DNA of 64,000 bases from Epichloe hybrida (GCA_019022495.1 JAFEKR010000008.1:1984001-2048000); one strand, 5' to 3'; shown: positions 46,595 through 58,199, numbered from the stretch's first letter. Notes: a model not told the origin generated them from the letters alone. Program-made: numbers and translations.

Positions 46595-47625
46595 ATGGAC
46601 GCTCCGGAGGCAGACTTGGACATCAAGCTGCAGAAGATCTCGGGAGATCTGATTGCCGACCTCGACCGTGGGCTGAGCACGGCTCTGCGCAAGTCCGACG
46701 CCCATGGAGGAACTCGCGTGCGATCTTTTGTGCGGGCAAGGGAGACATGGAAGTCGACAACCATGGTTCTGGACATGTTCCAAGAGCTCCCCCAGCTACT
46801 GGACCCTCATCTGCCGAGATGGATTCCCCTCCTGGCAGAGTCGTATTTGGAATACGCCCAGATGAGGCACCGGGCCAAGCAAACGACCAGGCAGTCGGAC
46901 CTACTCATACCAGTCGATTATGCCATTTCCAGGATCCTCTATGCATTCTGCAAAGTCCGAGGGGAGAAGGTCGTGGTGCGGTTCCTCAATGTGGAAACCA
47001 GATATCTCGAGCTACTCCTGTCTGCCGTCGAGGAGGCGGAAGAACAGTCGCATCTCCAGCAGAAGCCAGCGTGGGAATGGGAGCAGCGCTACGTGGTGCT
47101 CCTCTGGCTCTCGCATTTGCTCCTGGCGCCGTTTGATCTGTCGACAATATCAACATTGGATGCCGAGGATCCTGGCGTACCAAGCATAGACGGCTTCGAC
47201 TGGCCTCGAAATCTTCCCGGCATCACGACGAGGGTTGTGCCCCTCGCCATCAAGTATCTTTCATCCCCGGGCAAGGAAAAGGATGCGGCAAAGGCGTTGT
47301 TGGTGAGGGTCGCCATGCGCAGAGACATGCAGCAGCTCGGAGTGCTGGACGCCCTGGTGCGGTGGGCGATGGCTTCTCTTCGACCGAGAAAGGACGAGCC
47401 ACCGAGGTCGGCGTACTTTTACCTAGGTGTTCTTTCGTTCTTGGCCGGCGCGCTGAGATCGGCTGCCGAGACGTCTGACATGGATCCATATCTTGCGCCC
47501 GTCTTCCACTGCGTCTACGCCATCACGCTTGCGGAGAATGACATGTACCAGTCGATTATCAAATTGGCCGTGGTGAGAAAGATGTTACTGAAGGTCATCC
47601 GGTCTGTTGCGGTGTCCTTGATGCG

Positions 47626-47659
<34 letters not shown>

Positions 47660-50477
47660 AGTATGGCGAACACGGACATGGTGGAAACGGCAATTGGGTA
47701 TCTCCTCGACAGCATCTCAGACAACGACACGCCCGTCCGATTATCAGCTAGCAAAGCACTCAGCATCATCACCCTCAAGCTAGATCCCGGCATGGCTTCC
47801 CAGGTCGTGAAAGCGGTACTGGAGTCGCTGAACAAGAATGTATTGTGGACGAAACCTTGTAGCCCGGGAGAGAAGCCTACTCGAAACTTGTCTAGCGTTA
47901 ACCATATGGAATGGCATGGCTTGACGTTGACGTTGTCACACTTGCTCTATCGACGGTCTCCTCCTGCAAACCAACTCTCCGACATCATTCACGCCCTGCT
48001 GCTGGGCCTCTCTTTCGAGCAGCGAAGTACGTCTGGCGGGAGCGTGGGAGCCAATGTGCGCGATGCCGCGTGCTTTGGAATATGGGCCCTCGCGCGTCGG
48101 TACACTACGCGAGAACTGCTCAGCGTCCCTACCACGTCCGTGTTCGCGGCAAAGGCGCATCCGTCAACGAGCTCGATACTCCAGGTCCTGGGGACAGAGC
48201 TCGTCGTCACGGCGTCTCTGGACTCTGCAGGGAACATCAGGCGCGGCGCATCAGCCGCCCTGCAGGAACTCATTGGTCGTCATCCCGATACCGTAGAACG
48301 GGGTATCGAGCTTGTCCAGACCGTGGATTACCACATGGTGGCGAGGCGATCCAGGGCTGTCGAGGAGGTGGCCACAAAGGCGACTGCCTTGTCCGGGCAG
48401 TACGGTGAAGCTCTGATCGACGGTCTCTTGGGGTGGAGAGGGATCGGGGACACTGATGCCCAGTCAAGGAGAGTTGCTGGAGCGGCTTTCGGTGTCTTGA
48501 CCGCTGAGCTCTCTCTGTTGGACAAGACGGAATGCCTCTCTCGTTATTCGGCCTCGATTGAGCTGATTATGCGGCAGATCAAATCTCTCGCCAAGCGGCA
48601 GGTCGAAGAACGGCATGGCTTGCTGCTGTGCTTTGCTTCTCTTCTGGACAAGATGGCGGAATTCATACAGGAAAAGGACGGGAATTCGCCAACGCAGTCG
48701 CCACTGGTTCAACAGGCTCTCACATGCGTCTCGGAAATTCTCGAGGATTGCCAGGTCGCGGAGTACCGCCGGCCAGAGCTGATGGTAGAGGGCGCCAGCA
48801 GCCTCGTGGTTTCCGCTCTCCCCATGCTCCAGCTAGCACACATCGGCCAGTCCGCCATGCCCGTGCGGCCAGGAAAAGCTTCGTTATCTGTGTCCCGAGT
48901 GCGAGAGTATATCGGCTCCATATCATGCCGGCTCACAGATTCGTCGCGGGCCAACGAAGCTGCAGCGAGATTGACCACCTCGCTTCAATCCATGGTTCCA
49001 AAATGGCTCAGCAGAAACGAGGCGGAAACTGTACAGCCTGCAGCTGCAGCTGCTCTCATCCTCCTTCTCTTCTCAACCTCGCAGATCCGAGAGGCCACGC
49101 TCGAGGAATGGGCCGCGGCGGTGGGAACAAGGCCAGCTACCCGAACCGTCGTCACTGGCCAGGGCTACTTCCACGCGTTGGCGATGGCACAGCCCGTCGC
49201 GAAGCAGGCACAGGTCCAGTCTGGGCGCGACTCGGCGTGTCAGGCGCTGCTGACCCGGTGGGCTCAAGACGACGACATCGACGTGCGCGTGACCATCATG
49301 CAGAGCCTCATTCGCAGCAGTCTCTTACACGCCGAGGCGGGCCTGTTCCTGGACTTGCTCACCGACGGACTGAACGACTACACGACCAACGCCAGGGGTG
49401 ACGTGGGCTCTCATGTCCGCGTCCAGGCCCTACGAGCGGTGCGAAGTCTCTGGGGGAACGGCGGCATTTCCAGCTACAGCTCCAACCCAGATCTGCTGGG
49501 GGTTTCGCTGAGAAAGTTGTTCCCATGCACTCTGCGCCTCTCTGTAGAGAAACTAGACCGCGTGCGCGCCGAAGCACAGGCCGTTCTGGCCCTCATGATG
49601 AAAGAAAGGTATTGCTCACTTGACGTATATTTCCCGAAACATGTGAAACTATTCCGAAGAAGACAACAAGAACTAATTTCAGACGAATTGCTCCAACGCG
49701 AAAAAAAAAAGCAGCGACGACGAGTCTTTCCAATCTCTCACATTCTCCTCCAAAGCCTACTTCACAACCATCCTCAACCTCGTTCTGATGCCCTCTCTAA
49801 AATCCGACTTCGACTCACTCCTGGAGCACGCGACCCATGACCACGCAGCGTGGATGGCCGAGCTCATGGCCGGCCTCGTCACGTCCGCCGACACAGGCAA
49901 CGACGACCTCGTCGTCTCGAGTCGCGCTGCGCTCACAGATTTCTGCGAAGCGTCCCAGCGTAACCTGGACCTCGTCTGCAGGTCTCTCGTGCGGAACCTT
50001 TGCACCTTCACGAAAGAAGATCGCGTTGCCGTGCCTACGCTCGAGATCATCGCCTTCCTGTTCCACGTGGGTCTGTTCCCGAGAGCCCGGGGCATCAGTC
50101 TACGGAACGTATGCCTCCTCACCCAAAAGGCCGGGTACAAGACGGGCAACGTTCGCAAAATTATGGCCTGTATCAAGGTCTACGGGGGGGTTGCCAGTCT
50201 ATCTGATGGCGAGGTCGCAGACACGGATGGGGACGAGACAGAGGGTGGTGGTGGTGGTGGTGGTGGTATCCAGGCGGGCGTGGACGAGGCCAGGAAGAGA
50301 CTTGGGGCGCTGATGTTCCATCCCTGGCCGAGGGTGAGGAGCGTGGCCGTCGACGAGATCTGGGGCGTGTCGGGGTATTGCGAGGGCAGGGGGATGGCGA
50401 AGCTGACGAGCGTGGATTGGAGTGCTGCCGGGAAGGAGGAGATTCGGGGGGCGGTGAGGGCTTTGGGGATGGGATAA
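46595..50477 (+). CDS. Tubulin-specific chaperone D (cofactor D)
   Basis: Exon 1 (46595-49624) and exon 2 (49683-50477) flank a 58-nt intron (GTATAT, branch CTAAT, TTTCAG) and encode 1,274 residues, slightly longer than human TBCD. The protein is HEAT-repeat-like throughout. Typical blocks are RARETWKSTTMVLDMFQELPQ at the start, QRYVVLLWLSHLLLAPFDLS, VRDAACFGIWALARRY in the middle and TSADTGNDDLVVSSRAALTDF in the C-terminal cofactor D domain. Cofactor D captures beta-tubulin and, with cofactors E and C and Arl2/Alf1, assembles or dismantles the tubulin heterodimer. Oddities are an 11-residue glutamine run (CAG repeat at 47627-47659) and a GGT-repeat glycine run (50246-50268), neither in conserved segments. 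Using the more obvious donor at 49608 would break the frame; the one at 49625 keeps it. Confidence 0.94.
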
Positions 50478-50884
50478 TAACGTACATTGTCTGGTCTTCA
50501 CACGTGGTCGGGAGAAGTCAGGCATGGCGCGAATTAAAATACTGCTGCGCACATGTTATTGTATGGAAGCAGCAGCCAGCTGATACTTTCTCCGCGGAGC
50601 ACAATGGGCAGGCAGGCAGGCCGTCCCACTTTGTTTCAAGTCCCCGGATCGAGGAATCCCACGGGTTCGCATTCACGCGGCCCAGCTTTATCCGGGAAAG
50701 CGAATTGTGGCCAGGCCGGTTACCTCGCGACAGATATCTCGTAAAATGGCCCCTGCTCCATGATGAGATGGTCCCATCTTTTTCACTCCGTACATGTACA
50801 CCATCTACCGAGTTCTTGACTGATGTCACTACGGGACTCGAAGGCCCGGAAATGGCAGTGCGAACCCATGTCGCACTCACTTCT

Positions 50885-51307
50885 GGACATCTAAATGCGC
50901 ATACCGCGTTTCTTGAATGCGCATACCGCGTTAGTCCTAAAACGGAAGAAGTACCTTTCCGCCTAATTCCCTGCTAAAGGTACTAGCTCTTTTTAGTAGT
51001 AAATGCAGGCAGCTCACCGTAATATGCATCGCTTATAACCTCTTCTATAAAATTCCTTGCCTTCCTTTTTATTATCACGAAGCCTCATAACGCAACGTAA
51101 AGCAACGCAACGCAACATAATAATAGAATTAGTACCTTCAAATATCGCACAAATAGGCATCTCAATTAACAGCAAAAATCAACGGACGCGAGCCAGACTA
51201 AAATTAGGTGTGGGGACTGTCCTTCCGTTTTAGGACTAACGCGGTATGCGCATTCAAGAAACGCGGTATGCGCATTCAAGAAACGCGGTATGCGCATTTA
51301 GATGTCC
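50885..51307. mobile_element. Non-autonomous MITE with 9-bp TSD, Mutator-like (MULE) candidate
   Basis: A 423-bp element with long terminal inverted repeats beginning GGACATCTAAATGCGCATAC. It is flanked by a perfect 9-bp direct repeat CTCACTTCT (50876-50884 and 51308-51316). The left TIR is about 64 bp and the right about 86 bp. They differ by one extra copy of a 22-bp subrepeat (CGCGTTTCTTGAATGCGCAT plus AC): two units of the ATGCGCATACCGCGTT module on the left, three on the right, then both continue TAGTCCTAAAACGGAAG. The interior (about 250 bp) is AT-rich and has no transposase. Nine-base duplications with long TIRs are characteristic of Mutator-like elements. The family call is inference; the element boundaries are read directly. 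Confidence 0.85.
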
Positions 51308-53762
51308 CTCACTTCTCGGCTGCGCGTCAAGTTCCCCCCCCCCCGGGCCGCGTTTCGATTGTTCTCTTCCTCGCCCATGGTTCCCGTCCTCTTTCCTGAA
51401 TTCGGGGGAGGGGGGGGGGTTTGTGATGACCGAAATGAAGGGGGCTGTGACCAGGGAAAGGGACAAGCGAGGAATGTTGGTGATGGGACTTCTTCCTCCT
51501 TTGCCGCCCCCGCCCCCCTTGTCGATATCCGGTGAAGACCGGCCGGCCATCGCCTTGTTAGTATACAGATCCAGCAAGCCATTTGAACCGGGAGGGAACC
51601 CGGGGGGGGGCCCGGGAGGGGAGGCAGTCCTCGCACGTCTGATGCCACGAGTCTCCGGACCGACAAATTCGAAAAGGATGGGCTGGCTCAACGCCGAACC
51701 AGCCAGTTTCCTGTTCCTGAAATGCAGCGGTACTTCATCGAGCGTAAATCCCTCATGGGCGCATGTATGTGATGCGGAATCCGTAATCCGCACTTGACTC
51801 CATATCCTATTTTTTTTTTTTTCCTCGTTGTGACGTGACGGTGGGAGACCTACCCACGCAAAAAAAACGCACGGTTGGGCAGCATCTCGATGGTGGAAAA
51901 GATGACATCAGTTGTCAATTTTATAGCTCATGCTCTCTGATTCGTATTCTCCACATGATACTAGCAAAAAATCAGATAAAATAGGCAACAAGGCGCACCT
52001 TCCTCCTCCTCACGAACCCACGTGAGCGGTGGGGTCAAGAAGAAAATTCGCTTCATGCACCAACCAGCCTGCAGACTGACATGACATGACATGGGCGCGT
52101 GAGGGGGTGACAAGGTGGGGTCATCAAAGGAAGCCTGGCTGCAAAGGGCGGAGAAGAGGCAAGAAGGGAAGGAGGGAAGGAGGGAGGCACGAGAGGCACG
52201 GAGGCAGGCCAGGAGGGGCTCTTTCGATCGCGCCATGCATCAAGACATTGTCTCAAATTCCACTCATCCGAGTTGGTTACTCGGTAAGTTGAGTGGTTAC
52301 ATACTTAGTAAGCCGGTCAGCGAGCAGGGGTTTACAATCACTGCTGCCTTGCCTTTTTGTATGTATGTATTATGTATGCTCATTGCCTGCAGAGACGAGG
52401 CGACTTGTTTTCGAACAAAGGAACGGGTTGCTTTGGCAAGACTTCACCTACCCGCGGATTACCCCCCGAGGCCCTTTTTACTTACTGATTTTATTACTCG
52501 GTACAGAAGACACCCAGAGGGACCCCAGAGGGACCCAGAGGGGCAGTTTGAATCTACATACGGAGTACGGACGTACACGATCTGAAACACGGGATAATCT
52601 GATTCGACAAGCTGCTACTCTTGCAGCGGCGGCCTTGTTGTTGGGAACTGTACGGAGTACGAAGTACACTTCGCTGTTCGCATACATACCCTGTGGGCTC
52701 GTCGCTCGAGGAAACGTTGCCTTTGTTGACCATCCGACAGCCATGGTGGCTGGCAGTCGCCCGCAGGCACATATTACATGGGTGATGCCGCCTCGCGAAT
52801 CTCTCTGCAGGGCAGGGCAGGGCAGGCAAGTCAAGCATCCCTGCCTGGCCAGCCATCCTCCTGGGTGCCGTGTGTGCTGTGTGTGCCGAGTCACTGCTGA
52901 CGGGGCTCATGTCAAACATCTGGAAGTGCCCATTATTAAGTAGTCAGGCTTCGGCCTGGACCTCGATCAAGCCACCAGAGGAGCACAGACGTCAAGAGAC
53001 ATACAAAGGCCTTACAAAGAATAGGTCGCCAAGTGCATTGAACAAAGGGACCCCCCCTCCCCCATCAGACACAATCGCTGGGGCGGCCTAGCATGATTCA
53101 ATTGTGCAACTCAATAAGCAAAAGCAAGCGACGGCCACAGGGAATGGACCGCGAATCTTTCCCAATCCAGCCTCTCGCGTTATGCGCGGGCAGGGCGACC
53201 ATTTTCTCTTGTCCTTCGCTTCTTCTATTTCTCTTCAAGTCTTGACCCCCTCGTGCAATCCGTGAAGCGTGCGAGGACTAGGAATAGAGCAAGATGAATC
53301 GCCCTTGGGTTCCGATACTACGGCCTGTCTTTCTGTGTCGCCAGACACGGCGTGAGGAGGGTTATTTTCGTGTTTGTGGGAATGACGATGGCTCGGTGAC
53401 GTCTGAAGGTCTGAACCCAGACCCCTGCCTGTGGCCCATAAAAAAAGTACAAAAAGCCCACACAGACTGGGCAAAACTGGGCAGATTTTAGCAGCAGATG
53501 TGGCGTTTCTGCGGCTTCATCAATGTTCGCTCCTGCCGCATGCCACTGCTAGTCTAGTGACTCAAGTCCGTACAGTGTACTGCTCCGTATTACATACGTA
53601 CTATACATACATACATACATGTAATGTACATACATTGGTCTGGTCTGGGTCGTCTGGGCCCTGTCTGACAATCGTCTCGTTCACGCCGCCGCCGCCGCCG
53701 CCGCCGTCAGCGCAAGCCCAGCTTTCACTCGGTGCAGGGCTGGCTTAATTAATACTTGATAC

Positions 53763-53812
53763 TTGCAGGGCTTACTTGCAGGGCTTACTTGCAGGGCTTA
53801 CTTGCAGGGCTT
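53763..53812. repeat. Tandem repeat, 14 bp, about 3.5-4 copies
   Basis: Four consecutive units of CTTGCAGGGCTTA, the last diverging to CTTCC. The copies are identical otherwise, indicating recent expansion. It lies in non-coding DNA 550 bp upstream of the rhodopsin-like gene. Confidence 0.85.
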
Positions 53813-54077
53813 CCTCCATTCAAATTATGTACTCCGTAAAAATAAGTCCTCGCCCACGTCCCGGCGGCGCCTTGCATCATACGGATCGAGTCAGCCCAGC
53901 AAGCCGCCTCCACGTTCTCCGTTCTCGTAGTCTCCAGAACTGCTTCTTCCCCTCCATCCCCTCCTGGTCTCTGCTTCTCTGCGTCCTCAAGCTCTCTCGC
54001 ATTATTCGATTATTCGCCGACTTACCAACCCATCTCGCTCCCGACGGGCTGATACATACGACGTCGGCCACACCAGG

Positions 54078-54157
54078 ACACGCCACGACACGCCACGACA
54101 CGCCACGACACACCACAACACACCACAACACACCACAACACATCGCAACACATCGCA
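54078..54157. repeat. Tandem repeat of about 10 bp (CACGACACGC / CACAACACAC)
   Basis: About eight 10-bp units that shift gradually from CGACACGCCA to CAACACACCA to CAACACATCG. The change is mostly G to A and fits stepwise decay of one array. It lies within about 300 bp of the rhodopsin-like start codon and could be part of the leader. Confidence 0.8.
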
Positions 54158-54368
54158 ACACCAGCCATTTAAACATTCGATGCTCATGCGATCCTGACAC
54201 GCAAGACTCTGCATTGCACCCACGACTCGGAACCTTTTCCCCACGCGCGGACCACTGAAGGCATCAAGTGATTGCAAAATCGTCACCTACTCGTTTCACT
54301 GAATCATCCTCGCTCGTCGAGCCCGTCCCTGGAGCTCGGCGGGCGCGGAGCGACGCAAACCAACAACC

Positions 54369-55941
54369 ATGACGATTTATACAGATGCCCCAGAACTGCG
54401 CGCCTTTCGCCTCGATAAACCGACGCTTCTGGTTTGTTGGTGGGCCACATCATTCTGCACGCTCATGATCCTGCTGCGAGTGACTGGGCGCTTTATCAGA
54501 ACCGAGCGTCTCTTTATCGAGGACAAAGTGGCTGCTTTGGCCATCATTCCGCTCGTCTTCCGCATGGTTTGCGTCCATTATGTATTGAAATTCGGCACCA
54601 ACAACGCCGACTTTACCGGTGCTCAGCTCACACCGGAGGAATTGCGCCAAAAGACCATTGCAAGCGGACTCGTGTTGCTGAGCAGGTTCTTCTATGCTGC
54701 CACGTATGATTTACTCGAATCTCCCCCCTCCCTCTCTATTTCAACAACAACAACAAAACTCGCCGACCTGATCGCCGTCCTAACCGTGCTCGTGCTATTT
54801 TAGGCTCTGGATCCTCAAGTTTTGCATTCTTGAATTTCTCAAGCGACTAACAGACCTCACCTGGCAGCGATCTCACCACACAGCACTCATCGCCATCAGA
54901 TGGACTCTGGTCGCCACCTTTGTTGGCGTCACCATCAGCAATTTGACAGAATGCCGGCCATTCACTCGCTATTGGCAGGTCCTGCCTGATCCAGGCGGTC
55001 AATGTCGACAAGCCTACGTGCAGCTCATCACCATGGCCTCGTGCAACATCTTGACCGACCTCTTGCTCGTCATTTTTCCGATCCCCATCATTCTGCAGAG
55101 CAACATGACTGCTCGGCGAAAGCTGCAGCTCGTTCTCCTCTTCTCACTGAGTCTGGCCGTCGTCGGAATGACCATATTTCGACTGCCGCGAACGATACAG
55201 GAGCACGGCCGTCAGCAATATCGATCGCTCTTGGCCTCAGTCGAGCTTCTTTTCGCCACGGCCGCCGCCAACGCCCTGGTGCTGGGCTCATTCGTTCGCG
55301 ACCGCGGGGTGAAGAAGCAGAAGTTCCGGCGTACCTCGGGCGCCGACTCCTTTGACCGATCCAGCAACCCGCGCAGACCGACTCTCCGGCGACACTGGGG
55401 CAGTGACGAGGACCTCGTGCGAGACGTCGGCCTGGGCGTCGGCCCGTTCACCCGCGCGCCGAAGCCGGCCCCCGGTCTGCGCGCGGACATCGACTGGCAG
55501 GGCTCGAGGCGCCGCAGCCAGACGGAGCTGAGCGACGACTCTTCACTTGCCCGCGATCCTCTCTCCAGATCGGACTCGCAGCCCGGCCAGAAGGCCCTGT
55601 CCTTTCTCGACGTGGGCGGCTTGCTCGAGGAATCCATTCAAGGCAGCAGCAGCAGCTGCCGACGCGGAAGCTACACGTCGTCAACAATAGAGCCGAGCTC
55701 TCCCAACACTGTTCCCCCGCCCTCCGTGCCTGCCGGCAACACCGGCGTGCGCCGTGGTTCAACGGCGTTGCTACAGGATCTGGGCGGTCTCCTGGGCCCG
55801 CTCAACTCCAGGACATCGCGGGCGAGACCCAGGGCCGGCACGGAGCTGCAGCCAATCCTGCGGTCACATGAGGAACAGGCGCCAAGGTTTCGAGGCAAGC
55901 CGTTTCCTGAACTCATGGATCCTGGTGGTCTTTTGAAGTGA
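54369..55941 (+). CDS. Fungal rhodopsin-domain (PTH11/SAT4-like) integral membrane protein
   Basis: Exon 1 (54369-54703) and exon 2 (54804-55941) flank a 100-nt intron and give 490 residues. Hydrophobic segments appear in the family's usual order: TLLVCWWATSFCTLMILLRV, a second in AALAIIPLVFRMVC, a third across the splice (LLSRFFYAATLWILKFCILEF), WTLVATFVGVTISN, the C-x8-C-like loop ECRPFTRYWQVLPDPGGQCR, a segment after ITMASCNILTDLLLVIFPIPI, then LLFSLSLAVVGMTIFRL. The TECRPF...W...P...GQC block is diagnostic for the fungal rhodopsin_dom. The 200-residue cytosolic tail is Ser/Arg-rich and repeats an LDxGGLL motif four times (LDVGGLLEE, LQDLGGLLG, MDPGGLLK and a weaker one). PTH11-type relatives act in host-surface sensing; this protein's role is unknown. 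Confidence 0.9.
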
Positions 55942-56837
55942 CCTGTCGTTGAACTTGTCTTCCCTTGATCTGCAACAAAAGGCACGACCTGTGCTTTCCA
56001 CCTTAATCATTTTCTTTCTTGGACACGAACTTGACTATTTAGGTATTGAAGAGGAGGAATCTGGCGTCTGGTCTAATCTTTTTTAAATTTTTTTTTTTGT
56101 TTTTGGGCTTCTCTGTTTTGACATATACCCCGGCAAGAGCCGATATCTAGCGGTGGCGTTTTCTTGATGGCTCTCACTGAGACGGTTACGGACGGGCTTG
56201 CGCGTGTAATGAACTTCATGTCAGTGGGGAAGCATATACCTAGTGATTGAATAGATGAATGAGTTTCTGACGAACAATGGACGTCTCTCGGCGTACGGAG
56301 TATATGCAGCTTTGAGCTTGAAAGTCTGGATGAGGAAAAGCCATGTGCTGATGATGATGGACTGGGGGATTTTCTCAATTCCTCACATGTGACTCTTATA
56401 TTTCGTTGCAACGGGCAAGTGGTAGGCGCCCGACGACGGGACCCGTCGGGGCAACCAGCGACAGTGAGTGAGTATGTCGCCTACAAAACGTTGGGAAGGC
56501 CAACGCCTTATGCGCGGCATGTAGACAGACAGACAGACAGACAGAGACAACTGCATCCATACACGCACGGTACAGCTCAAACCAGTTTGCTCAGTCGGTA
56601 TTGCGCAGATCTACCTTGTGTCTCGCGCATTTGTTTTGAAGAAAATTTAAGAAAAATCCTGAGGAAGAAAAAAAAAAAAAATCCCCAAAACGCCAGCTTA
56701 ATCTTTTTATCTCTGAATCAATCGCCCCATCGTTTATCACATTGCTGGTGTGAAACCCCTGACTCACCCAGTCGCAATCTGGCCCTCATAAGCTTCCTTC
56801 CCCTTCGTACACTGCAACTGCACTGCGCTGCACCGCC
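55942..56837. other. Convergent intergenic region (rhodopsin-like / RPB5)
   Basis: About 900 bp with T-runs (56088-56100), an A-run (56666-56680), a CAGA tetranucleotide run (56524-56545) and the nonamer TACGGAGTA at 56294. No gene is recognised. Confidence 0.45.
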
Positions 56838-57775
56838 TCAAACGCACAGTCTATAGCTGGCATACCGTCCCGCCGTCTCACTGACACGAATGATCTTGAC
56901 GACCTGGCCCCTCCTAAGGCCCAGGTACCTCGCCACAGGATCCTTTTGCAGAATTCTCGGCAGCTGCGTCTCCTTGAGACGATATCTCTTCAACAGCGCC
57001 GTCTTCTCCTCCCGGGACAGCAGGACGTGGCGGGGCACGAGCTCGTGGTGGGTGATGTTGACGAGCAGGTCGTCTTCGAGGAAGCACTCGATCTTGGCGA
57101 GGTTCTCCACGCTGGCGAGGGACTTGCGGGCCGCGGGCGAGAGGGCCACGTGCGTCACCATGATGCCCGTCTTGTAGTGGTTGGAGATGGTGTATTTGGC
57201 GAACTGGCGAATCTGGCCGACGCCGAATTGCTTGTCGGTGAGGAACTCGACCCAGACGGGGCCGCAGTCCGGGACGGGGTCAGGGTTGGATTCGGTCGCG
57301 GGTGGTGTGTTCTTCCTGAGCATGGCGTCGCTGGGGCGCGCGGAGAATTGGAGTTTAGATCGGCTGAGGAGTTGGAGTGGGTAAAATGTTAGAAGTGGTT
57401 TTTTTCCTTCTTTTTTTTTTCCCTGCCTTGAGACGTTCGTTTCCGGGAGCGGGAAGCTTCTTTTCTTCTTCTGCTTTTTTTTTTCTCAAGACAAGGGGAG
57501 AGAGGGCATACATTACTGAGCCATCTGGGTTGCAGTATTCGTCGCGGAAACGGTCCAGCGAAATGCTGACCTCTTCTTCTGCCAGCTCGTACTCCTGGAG
57601 GATGAAGTCAGTCAGGTTGGTCTGCCCCCTTCGTGCGACGACGCAGTGCAGTGCCTCTCTCTCTGTCCTCCGCAGCTCAACGTACCCGATCTGCAACCAT
57701 TTCGTGCACCGTCCTCCATGCTCGCCAGAGCCTCACCACCTCCTTCGACTTGGCGTCGTTGGGCAAGTCATCCAT
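56838..57775 (-). CDS. RPB5: RNA polymerases I, II and III subunit RPABC1 (Rpb5)
   Basis: Three exons (57775-57686, 57594-57512, 57363-56838) join to 232 residues, close to the usual 210-230. Exon 1 reads VVRLWRAWRTVHEMVADR, exon 2 YELAEEEVSISLDRFRDEYC, and exon 3 carries the strongly conserved assembly domain: ECFLEDDLLVNITHHELVPR, HVLLSREEKTALLKRYRLKE, then QLPRILQKDPVARYLGLRRG and GQVVKIIRVSETAGRYASYR. Rpb5 forms the lower jaw of all three nuclear RNA polymerases and touches downstream DNA. Exon 3 starts at an acceptor (CTCAG at 57366-57364) that restores the family's FSARPSDAML. The splice 1-2 junction gives DREYEL where most homologues have a Gly. It is the last intact gene before the AT-rich tract. 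Confidence 0.96.
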
Positions 57776-58104
57776 GGCGGCGGTTCTTGTTTCTGGAATA
57801 CACTGTGTGAAGGCGGTCGTTGGAGTTGGGAGTTGGCGCCAAAGACAAAAGGTTTGTCCCCCCGGGTCGGACGTCGTCTGGGAAAATTGTTTGCCCTTTT
57901 TCAGCCTTGCAGCTTTGGCTAGCAAAGGGCTTTGCTGGTTGGGTGCAGGCAAATGGGCCAGGATGGGTAGGGGGTCATGTGATGCGGATCCACCCGGTAA
58001 ATCGGACTTGCTGGATACACAGATACATACGGAGTACATGTAATCCGTACATACAAACCATCAATGATGATGGGAGGTGAGTCTAAAATTGGCGGCGAGT
58101 GGCT
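57776..58104. promoter_or_regulatory. RPB5 upstream region
   Basis: About 330 bp of normal base composition between the RPB5 start codon and the onset of AT-rich DNA. It includes the nonamer TACGGAGTA at 58028. This is the most likely location of the RPB5 promoter. Confidence 0.45.
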
Positions 58105-58199
58105 CTAAAGTTTTAGGGGACTTTTTTTGCTTCCATGGTGCTTTCCTCTTAGACTTTACTAGCTAGGATAAGCATATAGCCTAGCTAGGAAGTAAGGTC

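Larger units (their letters stand above)
50478..54368. other. Intergenic region, 3.9 kb, with MITE and short tandem repeats
   Basis: No gene is recognised despite several ORFs of 100-220 codons. It contains a MITE (50885-51307), G/C homopolymer runs (51336-51345, 51405-51418, 51603-51610), nonamer copies at 52559, 52651 and 53830, a CCG triplet run (53683-53706) and two tandem repeats listed separately. The last 350 bp are probably the leader and promoter of the rhodopsin-like gene. Confidence 0.5.

Noticed and set aside
46417..47136. 239-codon plus ORF at the start of the cofactor D gene
   Set aside because: Overlaps the real reading frame in another phase and lacks any family features.
49600..49720. 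Apparent frame break near the A10 run in the cofactor D gene
   Set aside because: Using the donor GTATAT at 49625 with the CTAAT branch and the acceptor at 49682 keeps the frame; no indel is needed.
50378..50977. 199-codon plus ORF at the cofactor D 3' end extending into the MITE
   Set aside because: Overlaps the cofactor D C-terminus in another frame and ends in the inverted repeat; not a gene.
51246..51797. 183-codon plus ORF beginning in the right TIR of the MITE
   Set aside because: Its start is the 22-bp subrepeat and the rest is Gly/Pro homopolymer sequence.
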